Shown here: piece after piece, positions 1 to 11,314 of the stretch
How the letters are laid out: each line of letters starts with the position of its first letter
How positions within the stretch are numbered: position 1 is the first letter of the stretch
Source of the DNA: Hyalella azteca
Taxonomy: Eukaryota; Arthropoda; Malacostraca; Amphipoda; Hyalellidae
NCBI RefSeq assembly: GCF_000764305.2
Contig: NW_025943855.1
Span: 1-64,000, forward strand
Direction: 5' to 3'
DNA: 64,000 nucleotides
Position numbers and translations under genes: made by a program
The notes under the pieces: model-generated
Databases searched by the model: none
What the model was told of the DNA's origin: nothing
What the model saw: the letters and a program-made list of their open reading frames with translations, nothing else

Positions 1-21
1 ATTGAGTAGCATTTAAAATAA

Positions 22-676
22 TTTATCGTCGTAATTTTTTCCTTACATAATGAAAACGCTCCACTAACACCACCCTTATAACGAATTAATACGCCACAGA
101 AAAGATCCGTAAATAAGTAAGTGCAGGTTCTCAATAGTTTCTAGAATGTTTCATGGAGAATAGAGATTAACAGCAGTATAATTAACATGTGTTTGTACGC
201 ATCTCTGTTGGTATGAAAGGTAATCTCAGTTTTAATATGAGGGTTTAGCAGCACTCTTGCTTGATCCTTATTATCCGCAATGGTTAACTGTCAAAATAAA
301 AATTATTGGTGGAGCATCGATGATTATTGGTGGCTATAGGCGGAGCACCGATTGCGCATTGGTTGCGTGTCGGTCCTATGTTTCACCTATAACCTGCCTA
401 TGGCCACCTTAACAGAAAAAATCTTCAACCACCAATAACAACACGTTGGGGCAGGCAGCGCAACGATGAGCCACAGATGGCCATCTTTAAAATGAAGTGG
501 ATAAAAATGTATCCGTTAGTTTACGTGTGCTATCCACCATGGTAGTAGAAGTAACAATATTGGAAATGTCGCAGGAACAAATTATCACTATTTATCGTCG
601 TAATTTTTTCCTTACATAATGAAAACGCTCCACTAACACCACCCTTATAACGAATTAATACGCCGCAGAAAAGATC
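22..676 (+). repeat. Direct repeat pair of about 86 bp (22-106 and 591-676)
   Basis: The two copies differ at about one base across roughly 85 bp, beginning tttatcgtcgtaatttt and ending at the aaaagatc box. A looser 44-bp pair (544-588 and 681-723, sharing caggaacaa) brackets the right copy. This suggests local segmental duplication or two copies of a short dispersed repeat. No coding potential is seen in either. Confidence 0.8.
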
Positions 677-914
677 GCAGTACAGGTAACAAATTTGGAC
701 ATGTAGCAGGAACAAGTCATGACAGTATCACACACATACCTCGTGAGAAATCAGCTCAAGAAAAGCCCCTGCCTGCATTAATCGAACCCCGATCGAGCAA
801 AGCCTCTACCGTTCAGTCATCGGATAGGACTTGAAAGCTGAGTTAATGAGAGAGGACTTGGCATCTGACTTGAGTCAGTTATTGCAAAGTATTCATTATC
901 AAATTTTGGAATTT

Positions 915-992
915 AAGAATTTCATCAAATGTCAAAAGTTAAGAATTTCATCAGATATCAAAAGTTAAGAATTTTATTAAATGACAGAAGTT
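915..992 (+). repeat. Three tandem copies of a 26-bp unit
   Basis: Units 915-940, 941-966 and 967-992 each begin aagaatttt/ttc and end agaagtt or aaaagtt, with a few substitutions each. This is a short minisatellite with no coding role apparent. Confidence 0.8.
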
Positions 993-1612
993 AATGCTGC
1001 CACGGTGATGATTATATGGTTCCATTATGCATTTTATTTAAGCATGCTGCTATATTTGAGTAAACAGCCGCTGAAAGGAACTTTGCTTATCTATAACGAA
1101 CGATGGTTCAGCTCAATGTAAAGGCCACGGGTAAATGCTTGATAAGTATCGAAGTTTCATCATGTGAACATTATAGCAATTTTGCCAGAGGTTCGATTCG
1201 AAATATTTTCGACAACAATAATCACGCGTGATATGAAGAATCGATATCCCTCGATGATTTTCAAATGTTAGGCGTGTAATACCTTCACCACTCCGTATCA
1301 ATATTTTTCTCTAGCCTTATCTATATTATTTTGCTTTGGAAATATGCCGAGTCCACTTTATCGGAAATGTATACTTGATCTCAAAATTATTATCGGACGT
1401 TATAACTACGTCTTTAAATTAAACCGGAGCCTGAAATGAAAAGATTTACGGCCGAATTCGAAGCAGGGGCTTTGCTGTTCGACTGGACACGAACTGTTTT
1501 CAAAATAGAACTTATAAGCATATTTCCCATAAATAAATAAATACATACGGTATGTCAAGACTCGCCTCGCACAATAAACTCTTTAATTCCCTTACGGTTG
1601 CCATGTGACCAG

Positions 1613-1762
1613 ATCTGCTGTGGAAGGCGCCAGAACTGCTGCGCAACGAAGCCTTGCTCATCAAAGGCACGCCCTATGGGGACGTCTACGCCTTCGGGAT
1701 CATCATGCAGGAGGTGCTGCTGCGCGGCGAGCCCTACTGCATGCTGCAGCTCTCCCACCAGG
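1613..1762 (+). CDS. Receptor guanylate cyclase, exon: C-terminal part of kinase-homology domain
   Basis: This internal exon runs from acceptor accag to donor GTCAGT, entering with 2 bases and leaving with 1. Translated, it gives the kinase-homology C-lobe: an APE-type motif (LLWKAPELL) and the subdomain IX signature [13 protein letters not shown], followed by LRGEPYCM. That combination is characteristic of membrane guanylate cyclases, which carry a catalytically weak or dead kinase-like domain between the membrane helix and the cyclase domain. The leading split Asp codon and the trailing G join in frame to the next exon at 2473 (a Glu codon forms across the junction). High GC and GC-ending codons set it off from the AT-rich surroundings. 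The earlier exons are not in view. Confidence 0.88.
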
Positions 1763-1782
1763 GTCAGTTGTTCCCCGTAGCA

Positions 1783-2037
1783 TGATGAATGATGATAGCC
1801 ATGTCATGATGATGAGCCATATCATGATGATGAGCCATATCATGATATTCATGACAATACTCATGGCGTTAAATTCATTCAAATTAATTTAGCATTGTAT
1901 TCATTCAATAACTATCAGCATGCTGTTTAGTTAATACTATTAAAATGATATTCTGCTAAATACCATTAGCATGATGTTCGCTCAAATACTATTAGCATGA
2001 TATTCCGTTAAATTTGTATTAGCATGATATTAATTCG
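1783..2037 (+). repeat. Intronic simple and degenerate repeats
   Basis: 1783-1860 is a run of 18-bp units built on atgatgatgagccatatc. 1905-2037 holds four degenerate units of about 34 bp sharing ttagcatgatatt. Both lie just downstream of the 5' splice site at 1763. Confidence 0.7.
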
Positions 2038-2100
2038 TATGCTAATAACTCGATATTTATTAACTCGACGTCAAGGCTATCATAAAAATTATTTAAATCT

Positions 2101-2455
2101 TGTATAATGTCGGATAAGGAACACTTGCTACGAGCTCCGTAAATATGTTGCTAAATATGCTACAAGGTCCGTAAATATGTTGCTAAATATGCTACGAGGC
2201 CCGTAAATATGTTGCTAAATATGCTACAAGCTCCGTAAATATGTTGCTAAATATGCTACAAGGTCCGTAAATATGTTGCTAAATATGCTACGAGGCCCGT
2301 AAATATGTTGCTAAATATGCTACNCTACGAGGTCCGTATATAATGTCGGATACTTATGCTACGAGGTCCGTAAATAATGTCGGATACTTATGCTACGAGG
2401 TCCGTATATAATGTCGGATACTTATGCTACGAGGTCCGTATATAATGTCGGAAAC
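2101..2455 (+). repeat. Minisatellite, 32-34 bp units, ending about 18 bp before an acceptor
   Basis: At least ten units share gctacgaggtccgta. An early 32-bp form carries aatatgttgctaaat and a later 34-bp form carries taatgtcggatactt. The form switches at an ambiguous base (N at 2324), which suggests a collapsed or joined array. The last unit runs to about 18 bp before the splice acceptor at 2472, so the array abuts the polypyrimidine/branch region of this intron. Confidence 0.9.
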
Positions 2456-2472
2456 GTTGCTCTTCTGTCCAG

Positions 2473-2644
2473 AAATCTTGTCGCGGCTGCGCGACCCGCC
2501 CCCGATGATCAGGCCGTCGGTGCGCCAGAACGTTGCGCCCCCCGACGCCATCAACGTCATGAAGCAGTGCTGGGCCGAGATCCCTGAAATGAGGCCAGAC
2601 TTCAACGAAATCCACGAGACCTTCAAGAAGCTCAACATGGGCAG
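2473..2644 (+). CDS. Receptor guanylate cyclase, exon: end of kinase-homology domain
   Basis: The exon lies between acceptor tctgtccag and donor GTCATT; it enters with 2 bases and leaves with 2. The translation includes APPDAINVMKQCWAE, then PEMRPDF and ETFKKLNMGR. This is the kinase-homology C-terminal helix region (the CW...P..RP motif) running into the signalling-helix linker of receptor guanylate cyclases. Phase is continuous with 1613-1762 upstream and 7050-7190 downstream (AG + G gives Arg). The last 63 bases, together with the start of the intron, have been copied three more times downstream (see the repeat at 2582-3140). Confidence 0.9.
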
Positions 2645-3140
2645 GTCATTGTAATTATATTTTTTTTATAGTTAGGGTATAGTCTATAGTCCCTTTTTAT
2701 AGTCTAAGGTATAGTCTATAGCCCCTGAAATGCGGCCAGACTTCAACGAAATCCACGAGACCTGCAAGAAACTCAACATGGGCCGGTCATTGTAATTACA
2801 TTTTTTATAGTCAAGGGTATAGTCTATAGTCCCTTTTTATAGTCTAGGGTATAGTATATAGTCCCTTTTTATAGTCTAGGGTATAGTCTAGTCACTGAAA
2901 TACGGCCAGACTTCAACGAAATACACGAGACCTTCAAGAAGCTCAACATGGGCAGGTCATTGTAATTATATTTTTTTATAGTCTAGGATATAATCTATAG
3001 TCCCTTTTTATAGTCCAGGGTATAGTCTATAGTCCCTTTTTATAGTCTAGGGTATAGTTTATAGTCACTGAAATACGGCCAGACTTCAACGAAATACACG
3101 AGACCTTCAAGAAACTCAACACGGGCAGGTCATTATAATT
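2582..3140 (+). repeat. Tandem array made of the exon 3' end plus its 5' splice site
   Basis: The genuine exon tail is 2582-2644. Exon-like copies lie at 2723-2785, 2893-2955 and 3066-3128, each followed by gtcatt, the same donor context. The spacing is 141, 170 and 173 bp. All three copies keep the reading frame of the exon (for example RPDFNEIHET) with small changes: Cys for Phe in copy 2, Thr-Glu-Ile for Pro-Glu-Met in copies 3 and 4, Thr for Met in copy 4. Between them lies a smaller 32-bp repeat built on tatagtctagggtatag. No acceptor-like sequence precedes the copies, so they are probably pseudo-exon tails. Confidence 0.9.
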
Positions 3141-6100
3141 ACATTTTTTTATTACTTTGGTACAAGGAACTGGAATCGAAAAATATTTAAACTAATTTGT
3201 CATATTGAAAACCCAGGGCAATGCAGCTTTCAGTGCGATCGCGTTGGTATATATTAATTCATATATACTATACTTCATAAAATAGGCTTGAATTCAGCTC
3301 AATCAAGAATTCAAGGCTATTAATAGCGCGATATTCATTTGAAAGTATGCGACCAATTCCTTTGTTCTAAGCTAAAGTGAAACATAAATTTTGATTATGG
3401 AAACAAATTTCAAAGCAATTAAATTCAACAGATATTTTTCGTTTTTTGAAGATAGGTATATTTCTTTAATTAACTACATATTCAATTCATTAAACTGAAC
3501 TCGGGCATTAAAATTCTGTGTCAAATTCGCGTGCATAATTCATTTCAATGCCACCCTCATGAAACACAATCAGCTTAGTATAGCTATTATTTACTTGTAT
3601 TTTCATTCAAAACAACTTTAATCAATCAGAATTGAACACGATGCTTTCAGGTACTTTCAAATATTTTTTACCAATAATCATGTCCCGACTGTTTGATTCT
3701 ATCACTTGATTACAATGATATTGTTCCAAAAGCAATAGCTTTCATTCACAAAATTCGGCGCTTGAACTTCTTTTCTCTGCAAAAGCTGTGCATCTCTCTG
3801 TAGATGTCAGATTATATAATGAATGGTGCATCCGTGCGTTGAATTAATTTCTTGCCAGCTTATTGCCTGCGGAAATGATGGTCTTGGCCGCATCCGGCAG
3901 TTGCCCGGCGGCCGGATCTAATTCTCGCCACTTTTTATCCGCTCACAAATCAAGGCAAGCATTTTTTGCCCTGGAGGAAACAGCTCCGCCTCGATGACTG
4001 CGAGGCACTCGTGTTGCTATGCCACCTTAAGACATAACATTTCTTCTATTTCATTGAACAAGTTCTTAATTTAAATTAACACTCCACTCCTATCGTACAC
4101 CATTTTAATTGCTACTCCTCCTTTTTGTATAAAAAATTTAATTTGAAACTTCTTATTATCGTACACAATTTAAATTAGTACTCCGCCTTTTATCTTTCAT
4201 GAAGCCTTTTAATTTCCTAATACAAACAATGAAATAACATAGATACTATTTGTCCATTGCGTCAATTTCCACGACATTTTTGATGAATTGCAAGATTCCA
4301 AGATAAATTTTTAATCAATTCCAAAAAAGTTAAAATTTATTCTTCAAATCCTAATTGAGAGCTATTTTTATTTTGCATGGTAAGAGCTTCATAAGCGAAC
4401 TATACAAAGTATCACAAGACGCAATCATTAAAAGTAAGGAAGTGTTTCTGCTTCATAAATAGGACAAATATGCAGGAATTTGCATATTTAATATTAAATT
4501 TTTTAATAATTTTGCCCAGAATTTTCTCGGTCATTTGGTTCTTTCGCTTGTACAAAAGTCACGTGTTTTTGCGTGAAAACTTCTTCTCAAGCCCGCGCAT
4601 AATTTAGTCTCCGTCCAAGAGTAACTTTTATTGCTCCAATGAACTAACTTTCCAGAGAACAGGCTTTCTGCTCAGTCAAGCAATTCGTCTTGCTAAAGGA
4701 AATTGCTTGTACTAAGTCAGGTTTATGAGGCTCCTTTGTAGGCTTCAAAATATGGAGTATGAAGAACGAACTCCAAGCTCTTTCCCACTAGCCATGCAAC
4801 AAGACACAAGGTGAGACAAGAACGACAATATCAACACGAGGCATCCGGCCACTTGTAGTTTATTGCAATTGTTATGTGTATCTATATTAGGTCATGATAA
4901 CAGGTAAGTTGTATAGTTTTAGGTTATTGATTTTAGGATCAAAACATCAGCTTATTCAAAGGAATATGTAAAGTCTTTGATTAGCACAAAAATTAGAAGA
5001 AATATACACGTCCTTTTATACAGAAAGTTCTCACCTTTAGCGGGTGTTACGTTCCACGCCTCGACCGCGATAAGTGGAATCCGCGATGGGGAATTGTCGA
5101 CTGATAGTGCTAATTTAAGTACTTATTTTGTGATTGTTTGCTATGTTTATATTGTTTTAATTGTTTATAAATCCTTCTGTACACTCTTACTGCCAATCGA
5201 GTTCCGCGGAATGTTTAAATCTCCCCCATAAACCCACGAACCAGCGAAGATCCATGAATGATTCTTCTCACTAATATTTTTAGAAAACCCACAAATTACG
5301 GCATATCTTTTCTGTATATGTGTTTTTTTGTTCAACATTTTCGCAATAAGTCGCATGTCACAACTGAATTTCTTACACAACACAACTGTCACAATTATTA
5401 ATATAATGGTAATACCATTTCATTTCACTGACGTACTGTCACTATGGAGCCCACAAAGCGCAGTAATGCAACTGCAGAGCAGCATGCCATTCTCCGTCTA
5501 AAAAAATTAGCTCCGAAATTATTTCATGTGTAATTCCGAATAAAATTAATGGTTTTTAAACATCGCACCATTCAAGAAAATAAATCATAAGATGTAATTT
5601 TTCTCTACATCTCGCGCATGACTTTCAGTGACATACTTTCATGCACGAAAATACTGTAGGCATCTTTTATTGCCTCGCTTAGAATTTCAAGACGCTTCCC
5701 CAAAATGCTCCAAAACTCAATTTTCCTGTGTGTTCATAGCGGACTACAAACTCATTTTTGTGAAAAATATATTCAAAATAAGTTCCTCTCTCATGCCGTA
5801 AATATACTCACGGCATGTCATGTAACCTCGAGCCCGACGCATTCCTGTTGTCGCCCGGCAATGACTGTCAACCGAAGTTTGCAACCTGTCCGGCCTTACA
5901 TCAGCCGTACTCCAATTGGAGCCATATTCACTCTCTCAGGCCACATGCATTCAAGGATCACGGGAGGCCACGCAAAAATTTAGAAAACGAATGCGCTCTT
6001 ACACTGCATGCATGTAATAAATTTTATTGAGTTGTTCGTTCATCTCATTTACTATATACATCACTAGGCGTTACTTTTAGCTAATTAAAATTACCTTCTT

Positions 6101-7049
6101 CCATTGGATTTCTTATTCATTTCTCTGTTTCAATCTCATGTCTCCCATATTTTTTTGCAAAGCTAACAAACGAAAAATGTGCACATGGGACTCTCCATTA
6201 CTGTTCATACGAAACATCCGTTGCGTAAGACTAGCGTGGCGCAGCCTCATTAATAACTCATAGCCGTTATATACGAAGACATTCAGACGAGCTTAGTAAT
6301 GTGCAATTACATTCTTCTCCCGTTTAGCCTAACGTTTCTTGGGCTTAATAATTCCTGTTATATTGAAATTTTAAATCTGTTATCCCAAATCCGTTATTTC
6401 CGTGATCCATATTCCGCCAATAATAAAAAAGCTCATACATTCTAATTATATAAAGATCAATTAAAACTCAAATTTTACAGAGAAGAGAAAACTTTTACTT
6501 TATAATCGCTTTAAAATATGGAGGAAACTAATCTGTATCTTTAAATTCATTTCTATTCATGTTGCAATATCAAATTTCGATTTCTAGTCAAATCCTTGCC
6601 TCCAATCCTTACCTATTCTCACACTATGAATAAAATTTCAGGCCAAAGTTATATAAGTAATAAAAAATCCTTAAACGATATAACCCGTAAGCATTATATG
6701 ATCCGCGATAAGTATGGAGTATTATACATATATAATATATATATAATACCAGACATAATATAATATATATGACATAATATAATATATATGTCTGGGCGAT
6801 ATAGTCCAGACAGCCAGCAAATATTTGTGCAGTGCAAGTCTAATAACAAATCCATACGTAAACAATTTACCACAAATATACATAAAATATTACGCTAGCT
6901 GATGAGTATTTGCTCGCGTTAGTCCAAAAAGACGTATGTGAATCTCAGTTACAGTGCATTTTTAATAAATATTTTTCCATTTCTAATATTGTTTGCACAC
7001 TTGAATGGTCTTTGGACTGGGGGAGGCTCAAGTTTGTTGTTGCTGACAG
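3141..7049 (+). other. Intron of the receptor guanylate cyclase gene
   Basis: An AT-rich stretch without convincing exons on either strand. Open frames near 4977-5231 and 5705-6030 lack coding character. An AT microsatellite (tataatatatat blocks) lies at 6721-6792. Nothing else was recognised. Confidence 0.6.
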
Positions 7050-7190
7050 GCGGCAGAACATCGTCGACACGATGTTCCAGATGCTCGAGAAGTATTCGAG
7101 CAACTTGGAGGATCTCATTAAGGAACGCACCGAGCAACTCGACGTCGAGAAGAAAAAGACAGAGCAGCTGCTCAACAGAATGCTGCCGAG
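7050..7190 (+). CDS. Receptor guanylate cyclase, exon: dimerisation (signalling) helix
   Basis: The exon lies between acceptor gctgacag and a strong donor GTGAGT; it enters with 1 base and leaves with 2. It encodes the coiled-coil linker that joins the kinase-homology and cyclase domains and sets the dimer: [20 protein letters not shown] followed by [19 protein letters not shown] and RMLPR. The ERT.QL..EK..TE.LL..MLP pattern is the family signature. Phase links it to 2473-2644 and to 8235-8427 (AG + C gives Ser). High GC contrasts with flanking introns. Confidence 0.92.
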
Positions 7191-8234
7191 GTGAGTCTTA
7201 CATACCGCAAGTTTTGCTCGAGAGCGGCCTTATTAACAGCACCGCTGCGGCACCACTTAAAACTTGGCTGGGCGGATTTTGGCTGCCATTTTAAAGTTCA
7301 TTAAAGATTTTCTTTGAAATTATTTTATTCTAGTTAGACATTAGCCAAAAATATAGGGCTTAGACCAAAATATATATAGGGCTCATATTTTTAGATGCGT
7401 TGATGTTTCATTTATAGGTAAAGGAATCTAGACCTTAGGCCGCTAGAAATATTTGAATGACGTTCGCAAATGTTGATTTGAAAACTGAAGAATGTTGCCG
7501 AACGACCATAACGTGATAATAATTAGCATGTGATTAATTTCCCCTCATGTTGAAGCTGACGATCTGAATAGTTTTTTGTTATGATTTTATTTCTTCTTTC
7601 ACAATTTCATAAATGAAAGGGGTTTAGTTATTTCTGCGGTTCAATATTTTGCACACTTAGCAGCCAACACTTATCACTAGATGACAACTTTTGCTGCTAA
7701 GACGTCGCCTTGTTCTGTTCATCGCAACAGCTTTAGCAAAATTACACAATACATAAATAATTGGAACCATGAGTAAAGTTTTTATTTCGAGAGCCTATTT
7801 TATTCATCCGAATATTATTATTAGACACACGAAAATATTATTTTTTTCATTTGAACTTTCATTAGCGATCATTGTGATGGTTACACTTTATCTTTGCCTT
7901 TAGCATTTATTTGTAGAAAGTTTTTCCATGAAGAACGTCCTTCTAATGTGTGTGCTATTAAAATTTGCTCATTCATTAGGAAAACAACAAACTCCACGGT
8001 AGATGCTCCACACATTTAAGTACCTCTAAAACAAGTACCTCTGAGTTTCTGAGTTGTTAAGTACCTCTGACACATGTAAAAAAACAACTGAGAAACAACT
8101 TCACTAGCACTTATATGTGAAAGCTTCTATTAAAATATATTTTCAACGCTTTCACTCCACGTCAAATTTGTGACAGTATCGCTTAACTTATTTTCATCAA
8201 CTTCATTTGCTTTGATGTTCTCTTTTCGGCACAG
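7191..8234 (+). other. Intron of the receptor guanylate cyclase gene
   Basis: AT-rich and non-coding. It ends in a pyrimidine-rich acceptor (ctcttttcggcacag). No repeats or RNA genes were recognised. Confidence 0.6.
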
Positions 8235-8427
8235 CTCTGTAGCGGATCAGCTGAAGCTTGGCATGCAAGTGGCACCTGAGGAGTTCGACGAGGTCACCAT
8301 CTACTTCTCAGACATCGTGGGCTTCACGACGATCAGTGCCTACAGTACTCCCTTCGAGGTGGTCGATCTGCTCAATGATCTCTACACGTCCTTTGACGCC
8401 ACCATCGACCACTACAACGTCTATAAG
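8235..8427 (+). CDS. Receptor guanylate cyclase, exon: N-terminal part of catalytic domain
   Basis: The exon runs from acceptor cggcacag to donor AAG|GTTACT; it enters with 1 base and ends in phase 0. It encodes the start of the class III cyclase domain: [17 protein letters not shown], then [17 protein letters not shown] (the Asp in SDIVGF is a metal-binding position of class III cyclases) and [14 protein letters not shown], ending DHYNVYK. The next conserved segment of the family would begin Val-Glu-Thr-Ile and carry the second metal Asp region. No such exon is visible before 12936. The 3' end of this exon with its donor is amplified into the following minisatellite. Confidence 0.93.
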
Positions 8428-8700
8428 GTTACTTCAACCACTACAACGTCTATAAGATTACTTAAACCACTACAACGTCTACAAGGTTACTTCACTTGAG
8501 TCAACGTCTATGAGGTTACTTCGCATGACTGTTACTTAAGGTTACTTAAACCACTACAACGTCTATAAGGTTACTTCGCATGAGTGAACGTCTATAAGGT
8601 TACTTGAACCACTACAACGTCTATAAGGTTACTTCGCATAAGTGAACGTCTATAAGATTACGTCAACCACTACAACGTCTGTAAGGTTACTTCACCTAAG
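8408..8700 (+). repeat. Minisatellite built from the exon end and its 5' splice site
   Basis: About ten units of 25-31 bp repeat the last ~20 exon bases and the donor, in the pattern cactacaacgtctataagg then ttactt. Most copies keep an intact AAG|GTTACT; two carry AAGATTAC, which removes the GT. An insertion variant (cttcgcatgagtg) appears in several units. This is a second, independent case in the same gene of a minisatellite formed across an exon/intron boundary. Confidence 0.92.
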
Positions 8701-8945
8701 TTTCCGCATCGTCAATTGTCGGTAGGTAGCAATTTGTCGTTATGAAGTCAAACCATGTTTTATTTTCTGTGCTTCTCGGCCACCACCGAAAGCCGCAGCG
8801 TTAGTATATTTGTTGTAGTTGGTTATTATTGAGTGCAGGGTTATTCTAAATGATGGGCCCGACTTATTACATTCGTATTTGTTTAAGTATGATTTCAAAA
8901 TGAATAATTTAAACGCCAATGGAAACAAAGGATTTAAAATTTTTT

Positions 8946-9310
8946 AACATATTTTTAAATGTTCAACATATCTCCTATGTGCTGCACGGCAAACATCTAA
9001 ACGGTAGCCAAACTCGTCCTACACACGAGAAAGCATATCTTGTGTTACTGAGTGCACCTTAGCAGTGATCCGGTTCTTCAGATCAACCAGAGTTGCTGGT
9101 AGAGGCGGGACGTAAACTGAGTTGCTGGTAGAGGCGGGACGTAAACAGCTTCCTTGACGTAAACCCATAAGAAATAGTCACATGGGGTGATCTCGGTGGC
9201 CAGGAGTGTAGAGCCAGAACGTCATTTCCTATGCGTCCTACCCAACGCTTAGGAAGTGACTGACTGATTCAAACAGTTTCAGACATCAGGATGCCAATGG
9301 GGCATCTTGA
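8946..9310 (-). mobile_element. Degraded Tc1/mariner-type (DDE) transposase C-terminal remnant
   Basis: Read on the minus strand, frames patched across stops and shifts give RWVGRIGNDVLALHSWPPRS, then VYVPPLPATLVDLKNRITAK, then DEFGYRLDVCRAAH. These match the end of a common arthropod transposase family (WPPRSPDLTPCDFFLWG ... RLDVC...GGH). A Trp codon has become TAG. A 25-27 bp block (gttgctggtagaggcggg) is tandemly duplicated at 9102-9146, disrupting the reading frame. It is clearly inactive. It lies in an intron of the guanylate cyclase gene. Confidence 0.75.
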
Positions 9311-9852
9311 TGGTTAAAAAAAGGTCGAAATAAATTTGAATATTTCTCTTTCCATTGGTGTGTAAATTATTCGTTTTAAATCTTTCCTTCGATATATACA
9401 AGCTTATTAAATTGGGCCCAACATTTAAAATAACCATGTTTAATACTCATATTTTTTATTTGAACGCGGATTAAATTCAAATCTAGATTATTTTATCATT
9501 TATGATTATTTATTCACAAATGTTTCCAATTATTTACAGTGACACCCCTCACGCGTTACATGAGCTCTATATCTTTAGTTGTTCGCCGTCCGATGTTTAC
9601 TATCTCAGAAACTCATGCCACAATGGCGACAAATATATCAAATTATTGCATTAAAAATTATTACCGACCTCTTATTGAGTTACATGAGTGGGCGCACTAG
9701 AGTCATAATGTTCTGCATTCTTCATGTACACGATTATCACATGCTTAGTTGGTGTACATGCTTACAGCGCAGCATTTTATTTCATCTCGAAGCAATTGCG
9801 ACGGTATTGGTGTTGTTTTTGCAGCAGAATAGTGACTGCTCGACGAGACAAA

Positions 9853-10108
9853 CATGTTTACTATTTACTCGCCTGCTTGTCATGCTTAAGCGCCTGCTGC
9901 GTCATCTTTACTCGCCTGCTGAGTCATTTTTACTCGCCTGCCCCGTCATGTTTACTCGCCTGCAACCTCATGTCCCCGTCATGTTTACTCGCCTGCCCCG
10001 TCATGTTTACTCGCCTGCCACGTCATGTTTACTCGCCTGCCCCGTCATGTTTACTCGCCTGCCACGTCATGTTTACTCGCCTGCCCCTTCATGTTTACTC
10101 GCCTGTTG
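9853..10108 (+). repeat. 22-bp minisatellite
   Basis: About eleven units of catgtttactcgcctgcccc with gt/cc/ac variants. Because 22 is not a multiple of 3, all frames stay open through the array, producing long but meaningless reading frames (around 9579-10163). Confidence 0.9.
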
Positions 10109-10484
10109 CATATTCTCGTCTAGACAAAGTCTCAAAATACACCATGGGCTAACGTGGATCTGAGCGTTCAAGGAGATCGCATTCAATCTCCGCTAATTTT
10201 TCCAACGATTGAATCAAAGATTCTACATTTTTCAGTCGCCACTTGGCTCACAAATTAAAAAAATAACACAAATCCGATTCCTGTGTCAACACACGCGTTA
10301 TTCTTACTTCTTTATTTGTTATAAGATTAAACTATCTATTTGTAGGCACATTACTATTGAATTAGTCTGTCATGATGATACTTAAATCAAATTTGTAACG
10401 AAATGACCAACATAGAGTGCAGCAATTTCCTGTAGCGTCGACGCCCAGATAATCTTTCATCTCCGCCGCGAAGTCGGCTTCATT

Positions 10485-10698
10485 TCCCACAAGGCTGTTT
10501 TCCCGTGAGGCTGTGTTTTCCCCGATGCTATTTTTCCTTTAGACTGTCTCCCTCGAGACTTTTTTTCCTCTAGACTGTTTTTCCCGCAGCTGTTTCAATA
10601 AAATGTGCTTGTTCCCCTGAGACTGTTTTGCATCGAGGCGATTATCGTTGAGACTGTTTTCCATCAAAGTTGTTTTCTCCCGGCGCTGTTTCTATCAA
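10485..10698 (+). repeat. Degenerate tandem repeat around gagactgttttcc
   Basis: Roughly nine degenerate units of 18-25 bp share (g/c)agactgtttt or aggctgtttt followed by cc(c) and a tcgag/tgag spacer. It looks like an old, diverged minisatellite. Confidence 0.6.
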
Positions 10699-11314
10699 GA
10701 TCCATAAGATACCTAACAAGCACATCTCGTTGTTGCTAATACACTTATTTCTAAACATAGTGGGTTTATTGAAATTGATAACAAAAAGCCGCAAACACCG
10801 ACCAATTTCACAAGTTATTTGTACATAAACCATATTTTCTATTTTGTATTTAATTCTAAGTAACCCTCATTCATATAAATTTTGCGTTGCCTGTTGTCCA
10901 ATTGAGCCATTTAATACCTAAGCGACAGCACATTTCACTTGAGAAGTTAGCGGTTCAAAATAAATTCTTCAGATTTGGAGACTGCTGGGTTTTAGAATTA
11001 TTGTTTGCAAGATTTTTGAGTCACCTCCTCGAAATAGGTAATGTGCATGGTATTTTTTAGGTTAGCATTAATTGGCCATGTCCTGCTAATTGGCCATGTC
11101 CAGCTCCGTCGGAGACCTGCAGCTACTTAAGGATAATTTGCTTGAGTACGAGAGGAATGATACCCGAGTAATTTCAATGAACATACGCAGGATATATTCC
11201 CGTAACTCTCAATAATCCTGATATAAACAGTCGCAATATAGAAGAGGTTTCACTAGCAACTGCATGGCACTAATGTACGGCTTGCTTCCAGACTTTTCAT
11301 TGGACGGACTGGCT

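Larger units (their letters stand above)
1..1612. other. Non-coding left flank (intron or intergenic)
   Basis: No exon with matching splice signals was found on either strand. It lies directly upstream of a kinase-homology exon of a receptor guanylate cyclase, so at least the right part is probably intron of that gene. The preceding kinase-homology exon, transmembrane helix and ectodomain are not visible and would lie off the left edge. Short repeats inside it are listed separately. Confidence 0.5.

Noticed and set aside
9853..10108. Possible CRISPR-like array (also other minisatellites)
   Set aside because: No unique spacers between repeats; eukaryotic context.
9579..10163. Long open frames over the 22-bp minisatellite (up to 194 codons)
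   Set aside because: All three forward frames stay open because the unit has no stops; no start context, splice sites or codon bias.
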